Part shown: positions 6,090 through 11,356 of the stretch, in pieces
Layout: each line of letters starts with the position of its first letter
Numbering within the stretch: the stretch's first letter is position 1
Assembly (NCBI GenBank): GCA_028822675.1
Contig: JAPKDE010000065.1
Coordinates: 1-11,356, forward strand
Length of the DNA: 11,356 nucleotides
Origin: Dehalococcoidia bacterium
Lineage (GTDB): Bacteria > Chloroflexota > Dehalococcoidia > UBA3495
Reading direction: 5' to 3'
Notes under the pieces: generated by a model
Told to the model about the DNA's origin: nothing
What the model saw: only the letters and a program-made list of their open reading frames with translations
Databases searched by the model: none
Position numbers and translations under genes: made by a program

Positions 6090-7010
6090 CTATTCCCGGT
6101 CTTTTACTAACACTTCATAGGTTGAGATGCCCTTAAACACTTTGGGATGCAAGACCTCTGCCAATGCTTCCAAAACATCTACCACCCTAGGGCCGTGGCG
6201 AGTGGGTATCCGGCCATCAAAAAGAAACACCTGGTCCAGCTTCACGGCAGGCAGATCCTTCCAGCCCTTCAAGCCGGTAAGTTTTTCTGCCGTTTCTTTA
6301 CGTACTCGGTCCGGGTCAAAAGCGCAGGGCATCACCATCAGATACTCAGGGGCGTAATCTACGATCTCGTCCCAGGTCAGTTCCCTGGAAATACCACCGG
6401 CTACTGCCAATCCCTCATCCCCCCCGGCAATCTGGACCATCTCGGGCAACCATTGACCGGTGTTGCGCAACGGGTCCAGCCAGTCCAAACAAAGGACTCT
6501 GGGTCGGGGGCCATCCTGAGGTGCCTCAGTTTTGATCCTCTGAATGCGCAACTGCAACGAGTCAGCCAATTCGTTGGCCTGTTGAGGTTCTCCGGCAGCA
6601 GTTCCGATGATCCGGATGTTCTGGATAACATCGGCGAGCAAGCTGGGGCGGATGGTCAATATCTCCGGTTCATAGTCCAGCACCTTGGCCGCACTCTCAA
6701 AGACCGAGCCAGCGCCGATGGCGCAAACTTCGCACAACTCCTGAGTGATGATTAGGTCAGGCTTTGCCTCTCTCAGAAGATCGGCATCGATCCAGTAAAG
6801 CGGGTTACCGTAGGCCCGCGCCTGCTGCACAATGGCATCAATCTCTTCGCTGGGCAGGTGTGAATTCTGGCGCACGCTCCGGCTAATGACCGGTTTGGTT
6901 GCGGCGTCTTCCGGGTAATCACAGGAATAGGAAACACCCACCAACTGGTCTCCCAGCCCCAAGGCGTAAACAATCTCGGTGGCGCTTGGTAAAAGTGAAC
7001 ATATACGCAT
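6090..7010 (-). CDS. BtuF-like cobalamin/ABC-type substrate-binding protein without signal peptide
   Basis: A 306-residue protein of the BtuF/FecB-like class III substrate-binding fold. Visible features are MRICSLLPSATEIVYALGLG (1-20), the CDYP motif (30-33), EEIDAIV, the conserved block DADLLREAKPDLIITQELCEVCA (75-97), and in the second lobe VLCLDWLDPL, GGISRELTWDEI and FDGRIPTRHGPR. Such proteins are annotated as cobalamin-binding or ABC-transporter binding proteins. This one starts directly at the first beta-strand with no signal peptide or lipobox, and no permease or ATPase gene is nearby. A cytoplasmic ligand-binding role, or an unknown enzyme-like role, is therefore as likely as uptake. 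The Shine-Dalgarno before the ATG at 7010 is weak (GGGAAA, far upstream). It is transcribed divergently from folD across 107 bp. Confidence 0.85.
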   Translation of the reverse strand: MRICSLLPSATEIVYALGLGDQLVGVSYSCDYPEDAATKPVISRSVRQNSHLPSEEIDAIVQQARAYGNPLYWIDADLLREAKPDLIITQELCEVCAIGAGSVFESAAKVLDYEPEILTIRPSLLADVIQNIRIIGTAAGEPQQANELADSLQLRIQRIKTEAPQDGPRPRVLCLDWLDPLRNTGQWLPEMVQIAGGDEGLAVAGGISRELTWDEIVDYAPEYLMVMPCAFDPDRVRKETAEKLTGLKGWKDLPAVKLDQVFLFDGRIPTRHGPRVVDVLEALAEVLHPKVFKGISTYEVLVKDRE

Positions 7011-7117
7011 GCAGCAAGTATAGTTTTCCCATCTAGGTGAATCAAATCACTGTCCGATTTCAAGCCAAGCCATGTTAAAATTGCGTCGCATTATTCTTAT
7101 GAAAACCTGAGGTCCGA
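7011..7117. promoter_or_regulatory. Divergent promoter region between btuF-like gene and folD
   Basis: This 107-bp gap separates two divergent genes and so must hold promoters for both. I see AT-rich stretches but no convincing paired -35/-10 boxes, and no cobalamin riboswitch could fit or is recognisable. The only clear signal is TGAGG at 7108-7112, which sets the folD start. Confidence 0.4.
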
Positions 7118-8014
7118 TTGACCGCAAAGATACTGGACGGCAAGACGCTGGCTGAAGAGATTCGAGGCGAAGTTGCCACAGGGGTTGCCGAGATAAAGCA
7201 GAAGCACGGCGTCACCCCCGGCCTGGCCGCGGTGCTGGTGGGCGATGACCCAGCCTCGGCCATCTACGTGCGCAACAAACGCCGGGCCTGCGAGGAAGTT
7301 GGCATGGTTAGCGACACTATCCTGCTACCGTCCGACACCACCACTGAGCAGGTTCTCGCTACCGTCCGGCAATTAAACGAAGACTCGCGCTTCCACGGAA
7401 TTTTGGTCCAGTTGCCGCTACCCAACCAAGTTGATGAACTCGCAGTTATTGAGTCGATCAACCCGGACAAGGACGTGGACGGGCTCCACCCCTTCAACGT
7501 GGGCAAGCTGGTCCAGGGTCGGGCTGACTTCATTCCAGGTACCCCCTTTGGCATCCAGCAGATACTGATGCGGAACGGTCACGACCCGGCAGGCGCCAAT
7601 GTGGTCGTCTGCGGTCGGAGCGACATCGTAGGCAAGCCCATGGCCCTGCTGCTGATGCAGAGAGCGGAGGGTGCAAATGCCACGGTCACCGTTTGTCACA
7701 CCCGCACCAAGAACCTGGCTGAAGTCACCCGACAAGCAGACATCTTGATCGCGGCTATCGGCAGTCCCAACGTGATAACCGCTGATATGGTCAAAGAAGG
7801 CGCGGTGGTCATCGATGTTGGTATCAATCGGGTCGACGACGCCTCTCGCAAGCGCGGCTACCGGCTGGTTGGCGACGTAGATTTCGCGGCGGTCTCAGAA
7901 AAAGCCTCAGCCATCACCCCGGTCCCCGGCGGCGTGGGGCCAATGACCATTGCCATGCTATTGGTCAACACTCTCACCGCCACCCGACTCACCATCCACG
8001 GGAAGGATAACTAA
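7118..8014 (+). CDS. folD: Bifunctional methylenetetrahydrofolate dehydrogenase / methenyltetrahydrofolate cyclohydrolase
   Basis: FolD, 298 residues, the usual family length. It interconverts 5,10-methylene-, 5,10-methenyl- and 10-formyl-tetrahydrofolate with NADP(H) in the cytoplasm, feeding purine and formyl-Met synthesis. Visible motifs are the catalytic Tyr50 and Lys54 in SAIYVRNKRRACEE, GILVQLPLP, the folate-binding DKDVDGLHPFNVG, the nucleotide-binding VVCGRSDIVGKPMALLL, and the C-terminal PVPGGVGPMTIAMLL. The start is TTG at 7118: TGAGG lies five bases upstream, the family N-terminus (AKILDGKTLA) follows at once, and the nearby ATG at 7100 reaches a stop after three codons. It precedes queA on the same strand by 64 bp and could share its transcript. 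Confidence 0.97.
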   Translation: MTAKILDGKTLAEEIRGEVATGVAEIKQKHGVTPGLAAVLVGDDPASAIYVRNKRRACEEVGMVSDTILLPSDTTTEQVLATVRQLNEDSRFHGILVQLPLPNQVDELAVIESINPDKDVDGLHPFNVGKLVQGRADFIPGTPFGIQQILMRNGHDPAGANVVVCGRSDIVGKPMALLLMQRAEGANATVTVCHTRTKNLAEVTRQADILIAAIGSPNVITADMVKEGAVVIDVGINRVDDASRKRGYRLVGDVDFAAVSEKASAITPVPGGVGPMTIAMLLVNTLTATRLTIHGKDN

Positions 8015-8045
8015 CAGCCAACAGCAGACAGTTATCGGCCTCTAA

Positions 8046-8071
8046 AAGCTGACCGCTGTAAGCTGACTGCT
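8046..8071. repeat. Imperfect direct repeat in the folD-queA gap
   Basis: AAGCTGACCGCT (8046-8057) and AAGCTGACTGCT (8060-8071) differ by one base and are two bases apart. Degenerate AGCTGA-type strings recur between genes in many repeat-rich genomes. The copies occupy the place where a queA Shine-Dalgarno would lie, and none is evident, so queA may depend on a weak site or on coupling to folD transcription. Confidence 0.6.
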
Positions 8072-8078
8072 CTCATCC

Positions 8079-9218
8079 ATGCGCACTGACGACTTCGACT
8101 ACCACCTTCCCCAAGAACTGATTGCCCAGTCTCCGGTTGAACCCCGTGATTCTTCACGTTTGATGGTTCTTAGCCGAGAATCCGGCCAGATTGAGCACCG
8201 GCAGTTTCCTGATTTACTCCAGTATTTGCGTCCCGGCGATGTGATGGTCTTCAACCAGAGCAGGGTTATACCCGCGCGGCTCTACGGACACCGGGTCGAC
8301 ACCGGTAGCCGCGCCGAGTTCTTGCTGTTGCGTCGCAACGCCGACGGCACCTGGCAGGCCATGGCCAAACCCGGACGGAGACTTCGGCCAGGCGTGGTGG
8401 TTCAAATAGAGGAGCCATCCCCGAAATTCCCCCTCGGTCCCCCCTTTCGTAAAGGGGGGACCGAGGGGGAATTTCGCAGCCCAGACACTGGATTTTCCGT
8501 GAAAATTATTGCTGCCCACGATGACGGTCTCAAAACTGTGCGGCTGTCTTCAGAAGAGGGTATCGAGCGATTCGGCCACACTCCCCTGCCGCCCTATATC
8601 AAAGAAACGCTGGATGACACGGAACGCTACCAGACTGTGTATTCACGCCAGCCGGGCAGCGTGGCCGCCCCCACCGCCGGGCTCCATTTCACCGAAGACC
8701 TACTACAAAAAGCCCGCGACCTAGGAGTTGAGACGGTGTTCGTGACGCTGCATGTGGGCCTAGACACCTTCAAGCCGGTAGACGAAGACGACCCCACCGA
8801 ACACAAGATTCACAGCGAGCACTATTCAATTGACGCCGAAGCCGCCGAAGCATTGAATCGGGCCAAAGCTGAGGGCCGCCGCATCATCGCCGTGGGGACA
8901 ACGTCAGTACGAGTTCTCGAGCAAGCGGGCTTGGACTTGGAACAGAGCGGACAAACCGCCCTTACAGCCACCGAAAGCGAGGCCAGTCTCTTCATCCTGC
9001 CCGGCCATAAATTCCGCATTGTCGACGCCATGGTCACCAACTTCCACCTACCCCGCTCCAGCCTGCTAATGCTGGTCTCGGCGTTCGTGGAGCAGGGTCA
9101 GGAAAGCAATGGTCCTTCGACAGGCTCAGGACGAGCGGTTGTGATGATGGCCTATGAGAAAGCCATCGTTGAGCAGTACCGGTTCTACAGCTTTGGGGAT
9201 GCTATGTTCATCGCCTAA
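8079..9218 (+). CDS. queA: tRNA preQ1(34) S-adenosylmethionine ribosyltransferase-isomerase
   Basis: QueA transfers and isomerises ribose from S-adenosylmethionine onto 7-aminomethyl-7-deazaguanine at the wobble base of tRNAs for Asn, Asp, His and Tyr, giving epoxyqueuosine. Signatures are FDYHLPQELIAQ, VFNQSRVIPARL (57-68), QPGSVAAPTAGLHFT (191-205), LHVGLDTFKPV (224-234), VGTTSVRVLE (272-281), NFHLPRSSLLMLVSAF (321-336) and YRFYSFGDAMFI at the end. At 379 residues it is about 30 longer than usual. The excess falls in two places that coincide with repeat DNA: residues about 115-133 (palindrome, including PLGPPFRKGGTEGEF) and about 344-354 (GPSTGSGRA). Both are in frame and lie between conserved motifs, so the enzyme is probably active. 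No Shine-Dalgarno is obvious before the ATG. Its stop overlaps that of the convergent hydratase gene by 4 bp. Confidence 0.97.
   Translation: MRTDDFDYHLPQELIAQSPVEPRDSSRLMVLSRESGQIEHRQFPDLLQYLRPGDVMVFNQSRVIPARLYGHRVDTGSRAEFLLLRRNADGTWQAMAKPGRRLRPGVVVQIEEPSPKFPLGPPFRKGGTEGEFRSPDTGFSVKIIAAHDDGLKTVRLSSEEGIERFGHTPLPPYIKETLDDTERYQTVYSRQPGSVAAPTAGLHFTEDLLQKARDLGVETVFVTLHVGLDTFKPVDEDDPTEHKIHSEHYSIDAEAAEALNRAKAEGRRIIAVGTTSVRVLEQAGLDLEQSGQTALTATESEASLFILPGHKFRIVDAMVTNFHLPRSSLLMLVSAFVEQGQESNGPSTGSGRAVVMMAYEKAIVEQYRFYSFGDAMFIA
8422..8476. repeat. 55-bp palindrome inserted in frame in queA
   Basis: Two perfect 26-bp arms (8422-8447 and 8451-8476) flank the loop CGT. The core CCCCCTCGGTCCCCC and its complement are shared with 3146-3195 and partly with 2220-2265. 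Inside queA it is read through without a stop and encodes a Pro/Gly/Lys-rich loop. I could not see a target-site duplication. Confidence 0.95.
9110..9139 (+). repeat. 30-bp dispersed element (CCTTCGACAGGCTCAGGACGAG core) in queA
   Basis: This stretch contains GTCCT (9112-9116) and AGGAC (9128-9132) as short inverted arms. I recognise the core as a recurring dispersed repeat of many environmental bacterial genomes, from memory and not from a search. It is exactly ten codons long and encodes roughly NGPSTGSGRA within the C-terminal part of QueA, where relatives have a short turn. Confidence 0.6.
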
Positions 9219-10009
9219 TCGACCGTCAGCCAGACTTCGCCAAGGGTGTCGATATCAAAGCTGACTTCGTCGCCTTGGTCTAGAAATTTGGTGCTGACGA
9301 TGCTGCCGGTCATGACGACCATGTCTCTTTTGAGACTTTGGCCGCGTTCTGCCAGGCTGTTGGCCAGCCAGGCCAAAGCTTCTAGCGGGTGCCCAAGCGC
9401 ATCGCCGCCTTTGCCGCCGCCCACTGGTTCGCCGTTGATGACCATCTCTCCAGCAGCCGACTCCAGGTCGATCCCCTGCCACTCTATTATCGGCTCGCCC
9501 AGCACTAGGCCGGCGTTCCAGGCGTTATCCGCCATGACGCCCAGGAAGAACAGGTCAGAGTAATCAGCGCCCCGGTCCTCGATCAACTCAAAGGCTGGCA
9601 TGACGGCGTCTACCGCCTTGGCCACGGTCTCTCGGGTGTAGGGAGCGCCGGAGGCTGGGAGGTCTGTATTCAACTGGACTGCAATCTCGCACTCGGCGCC
9701 TAGTCGCACGTAATCCGAGCGGTTAATCGTCAAAGGCGTATGATGGACTCCGCTGGCAAAGACTGCGCCGGAACACGGGTGGTCAAACCCGACCATCTTC
9801 TGCATCACCGCGGAGGTCAAGGCAATCTTGTAGCCCACGACTGGCCCTCGCTCCGGAATAACCAACTTGTGGAACGCCGACTGAATCTCGTAGGCCTCTT
9901 TTTCGTCGCGAGGCGCAAATTCCTCTGGAATTGGCTCGTATTTGGCGCGCGCACGGTGGCCTTCAAACAAGAATTGGGCCGCCTGTTGAATCCTGTCATC
10001 ACCGGCCAT
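9215..10009 (-). CDS. 2-oxopent-4-enoate hydratase family protein (MhpD/FAH-like)
   Basis: A 264-residue protein of the 2-keto-4-pentenoate hydratase branch of the fumarylacetoacetate hydrolase superfamily. These cytoplasmic, Mg-dependent enzymes hydrate or decarboxylate 2-oxo-alkenoates from meta-cleavage of aromatics. Visible features are VGYKIALTS (Lys61), RLGAECEIAV with the metal-ligand pair Glu106/Glu108, AFELIEDRGADY (Glu141), DNAWNAGLVLG, and the C-terminal MTGSIVSTKFLDQGDEVSFDIDTLGEV typical of the fold. Hydratase and oxalocrotonate decarboxylase subtypes cannot be separated by eye. No ring-cleavage dioxygenase or aldolase is adjacent. The ATG at 10007-10009 has GAGAGGA about five bases upstream. 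The stop overlaps the convergent queA stop by 4 bp. It is 63 bp after the VOC gene on the same strand and may share its transcript. Confidence 0.92.
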   Translation of the reverse strand: MAGDDRIQQAAQFLFEGHRARAKYEPIPEEFAPRDEKEAYEIQSAFHKLVIPERGPVVGYKIALTSAVMQKMVGFDHPCSGAVFASGVHHTPLTINRSDYVRLGAECEIAVQLNTDLPASGAPYTRETVAKAVDAVMPAFELIEDRGADYSDLFFLGVMADNAWNAGLVLGEPIIEWQGIDLESAAGEMVINGEPVGGGKGGDALGHPLEALAWLANSLAERGQSLKRDMVVMTGSIVSTKFLDQGDEVSFDIDTLGEVWLTVD

Positions 10010-10072
10010 GTTGTCCTCTCTAGTTTTTATTGCGTGAGCTGAGCGCGCGTGGGCCTAATCTTACAGGTCAAA

Positions 10073-10429
10073 CTACGCCAACTGCATCAACTGCAGCACG
10101 TTACCGTCCGGGTCTTTAAAAGTCGCCACCCAGCCGCCCCAGCTCTCTTGTTCCGGTTGGCGGATGAACTCCACACCAGCATCGGCCAGCCTTTTGGCCT
10201 CGGCTTGGATATCGTCAACACCCAAGTGGGGCATGAATCGCAAGGGATCCTTAGACTGGCCGGCAACATCACTGTGGCGGCCGATGTTGAACCGAAATTC
10301 GCCCAGTTCAAAGGCAATGAAATCCTCGTGGCGTGAGTGCAGCGGCAGTTGGAGCACGTCATGGTAGAAATCAAACAAGCGCTCTAGGTTGTCGGTCCAG
10401 AATGTTACGCCAATGACACCGGTAACCAT
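10073..10429 (-). CDS. VOC (glyoxalase/bleomycin resistance) superfamily protein
   Basis: A 118-residue single VOC domain with two beta-alpha-beta-beta-beta units. GVIGVTFWTDNLERLFDFYHDVLQLPL opens the first half, and PHLGVDDIQAEAKRLADAGVEFI opens the second. The closing motif is FKDPDGNVLQLMQ, where Gln113 stands in the place usually held by a metal-ligand Glu, so metal binding is uncertain. VOC proteins include lyases, isomerases, ring-cleavage dioxygenases and antibiotic-binding proteins; nothing here fixes the role. The ATG has AAGAGG six bases upstream. The gene begins just beyond the terminator of the Fur-family gene, so it needs its own promoter or read-through, and it may be co-transcribed with the hydratase. 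Confidence 0.9.
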   Translation of the reverse strand: MVTGVIGVTFWTDNLERLFDFYHDVLQLPLHSRHEDFIAFELGEFRFNIGRHSDVAGQSKDPLRFMPHLGVDDIQAEAKRLADAGVEFIRQPEQESWGGWVATFKDPDGNVLQLMQLA

Positions 10430-10461
10430 GTGGTACCTCTTTTGAATCTAAACTTGAACCT

Positions 10462-10501
10462 AAAAAGGAAGGTCGGCTGGTGTTTCCACCGGCCGACCTT
10501 C
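10462..10501 (-). terminator. Intrinsic terminator after the Fur-family gene
   Basis: GAAGGTCGGC-T-GGTG (10468-10482) pairs with CACC-G-GCCGACCTTC (10487-10501), a 15-bp stem with one G-T wobble and a 4-base loop. On the minus strand the stem is followed by CTTTTTAGG. It lies between the regulator's stop and the VOC gene, in the right orientation to end the regulator's transcript. Confidence 0.88.
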
Positions 10502-10541
10502 ATAGTATCGCCATTTGGTTCTGATTAGTTACGAGCAGTCG

Positions 10542-11003
10542 TTAGACTTCGGAAAGTTCGCCCCGTTTTTTAGCCTCGGAGCAACGAGGGCACAGCCCGT
10601 AGAAATCCACCCGTTGCCAGGCAACTTCAAAATCTGAGTTGTCTGTAATCTGCTTGCGCAGGCCCAAGACAACGTCATGAACCACCGGGTCGGTGTCTGC
10701 GTCGATCACATTCTCGCACTCGATACAGACCAGGTTCACGTGGGGTTCCATGTTCGGCTCATAGCGTGACTGCTTCTGAAACGGCAGTTCCTGAATGAGG
10801 CCGCTCTTCTGGAGCACGCCCAACGTGGAGTAGATAGTGGCCAGGGTCATGGACGGGAAATGTCCTTTAACCCTTTCATAAATTTGCTGGACTGTGGGGT
10901 GGTCATGTGAATTGAGGACCACCTCGGCGATGGCAAGACGCTGTGGCGTAACCCGAACCGCCCACTCCCGCATCCGCTCTACAAGCTCTTGCTGGTTTAA
11001 CAT
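10542..11003 (-). CDS. Fur/PerR-family metalloregulator
   Basis: A 153-residue ferric-uptake-regulator family repressor. The N-terminal winged-helix DNA-binding domain contains RVTPQRLAIAEVVLNSHDHPTVQQIYERV (17-45) and the recognition region SMTLATIYSTLGVLQKSGLIQEL (51-73). The C-terminal dimer domain has the structural Zn site CIEC (Cys93, Cys96) plus CPRC (Cys138, Cys141). At the regulatory metal site PHVNLVC has His88 but Asn90 where many Fur and PerR proteins have a second His. The sensed signal (Fe, Mn/peroxide or Zn) cannot be assigned. The ATG has AGGAG five to six bases upstream. A sigma70-like promoter lies at 11102-11130, and a strong terminator follows the gene, so it is probably monocistronic. 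No metal-uptake or oxidative-stress target is visible in the window. Confidence 0.94.
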   Translation of the reverse strand: MLNQQELVERMREWAVRVTPQRLAIAEVVLNSHDHPTVQQIYERVKGHFPSMTLATIYSTLGVLQKSGLIQELPFQKQSRYEPNMEPHVNLVCIECENVIDADTDPVVHDVVLGLRKQITDNSDFEVAWQRVDFYGLCPRCSEAKKRGELSEV

Positions 11004-11101
11004 TGAATCTCCTGGGGTCCGTGAAAACGTTGTGGAACCGCCTAAATGCGCCCGTTTTGAACTCAGAAACCACTGTCGGAACCTACGACGAATTCAACCT
11101 A

Positions 11102-11130
11102 ACTATAACCGGAATCAGTCGCCCAGGCAA
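11102..11130 (-). promoter_or_regulatory. Probable sigma70-type promoter of the Fur-family gene
   Basis: On the minus strand TTGCCT (11125-11130) and TATAGT (11102-11107) are separated by exactly 17 bases, matching 4/6 and 5/6 of the consensus boxes. The predicted start leaves an untranslated leader of roughly 90 bases before the ATG at 11003. Confidence 0.5.
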
Positions 11131-11141
11131 CCCTAATTATC

Positions 11142-11159
11142 AATATACTTAGCTATATT
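11142..11159. promoter_or_regulatory. AT-rich inverted repeat, candidate operator
   Basis: AATATA (11142-11147) and TATATT (11154-11159) are inverted around a 6-base spacer just upstream of the presumed regulator promoter. Fur-family boxes are AT-rich palindromes often used for autoregulation, so this is a candidate site, but short AT palindromes arise easily by chance. Confidence 0.28.
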
Positions 11160-11253
11160 TATTCGCAAATATGGGGGTAGTGGTTCTGTTGTGCTTGTTT
11201 TCACAAATCCAAAGTACACCCCATATCAAGTGCGCCACCTACGAATAATCGGC

Positions 11254-11259
11254 TATAAT
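11254..11259 (+). promoter_or_regulatory. Candidate -10 box for tRNA-Ser
   Basis: A consensus TATAAT ends 10 bases before the mature tRNA 5' end, a spacing that would put transcription start almost at the tRNA. No good -35 box is seen 16-18 bases upstream (TGCGCC at 11231-11236), so support is only partial. Confidence 0.4.
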
Positions 11260-11269
11260 ATTTAATCTC

Positions 11270-11356
11270 GGAGAGATGGCTGAGTGGACGAAAGCGCCGG
11301 TCTCGAAAACCGGTATGGGGGCAACCTCATCGTGGGTTCAAATCCCACTCTCTCCG
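11270..11356 (+). tRNA. tRNA-Ser(CGA)
   Basis: A complete 87-base class II tRNA. The acceptor arm GGAGAGA (11270-11276) pairs with TCTCTCC (11349-11355), followed by discriminator G at 11356. The anticodon arm CCGGT-CTCGAAA-ACCGG gives anticodon CGA, which reads the serine codon UCG. A long variable arm (GGGGGCAACCTC) is typical of serine tRNAs, and the T arm is GTGGG-TTCAAAT-CCCAC. The window ends at the discriminator, so whether CCA is encoded cannot be seen. Confidence 0.97.

Noticed and set aside
7100..7111. A three-codon leader peptide (Met-Lys-Thr-stop) before folD
   Set aside because: It lacks its own Shine-Dalgarno and is short enough to be chance; its stop merely overlaps the folD ribosome binding site.
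7011..7117. Cobalamin riboswitch upstream of the BtuF-like gene
   Set aside because: The gap is too short, and no B12-box-like conserved sequence is visible.
8214..8519. Minus-strand open frame inside queA
   Set aside because: It is a shadow of queA; the peptide similarity to QueA comes only from the palindrome's symmetry.

Overview
The window is bacterial chromosomal DNA of moderately high GC, densely coding, with standard-code genes that mostly carry good Shine-Dalgarno sites. It has no phage, plasmid, CRISPR or transposase genes. The gene set and the abundance of short palindromic and dispersed repeats, some inside coding sequence, suggest an environmental bacterium, possibly Chloroflexota (SAR202/Dehalococcoidia-like). 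That placement is an inference from gene style; no marker here proves it. Gene set: ACMSD-like amidohydrolase, NHL propeller, atypical deacetylase, GlcG-like protein, DUF3179 lipoprotein, CcdA, FolD, QueA, MhpD-like hydratase, VOC protein, Fur-type regulator.

Layout. Positions 3-98 may hold the tail of a plus-strand gene, ending in a palindromic repeat. From 110 to about 6022 a run of minus-strand genes reads, in transcription order: ccdA-like membrane protein, DUF3179 lipoprotein (broken), GlcG/HbpS-like protein, polysaccharide-deacetylase-like protein, NHL beta-propeller, ACMSD-like amidohydrolase. The last four are tightly packed, but hairpin-forming palindromes lie in the gaps between them. 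The first two show lesions: the DUF3179 gene has a frameshift and an in-frame amber codon at an expected Trp, and the 5' end of the ccdA gene appears shifted by a 7-bp tandem duplication. At 6090-7010 (minus) is a stand-alone BtuF-like binding protein, divergent from folD (7118-8014, plus), which is followed by queA (8079-9218, plus). queA meets an MhpD-like hydratase (9215-10009, minus) tail to tail with a 4-bp overlap. Upstream of that hydratase are a VOC-domain protein, a clear intrinsic terminator, a Fur/PerR-family regulator with a recognisable promoter, and, at the right edge, a complete tRNA-Ser(CGA) on the plus strand.

How it works together. folD (one-carbon metabolism) and queA (queuosine tRNA modification) are housekeeping. 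The minus-strand block looks catabolic: an amidohydrolase/decarboxylase, a C-N hydrolase-like deacetylase fold and a GlcG-like protein, with a separate 2-oxo-alkenoate hydratase. The substrate cannot be read from sequence. CcdA beside a lipoprotein with a CPFC motif suggests an extracytoplasmic thiol-redox pair, now apparently decaying.

The most notable signal is not a new enzyme system but repeat DNA turned into protein. queA carries two different dispersed repeats in frame: a 55-bp near-perfect palindrome and a 30-bp element. A relative of the palindrome supplies the stop codon of the deacetylase gene.
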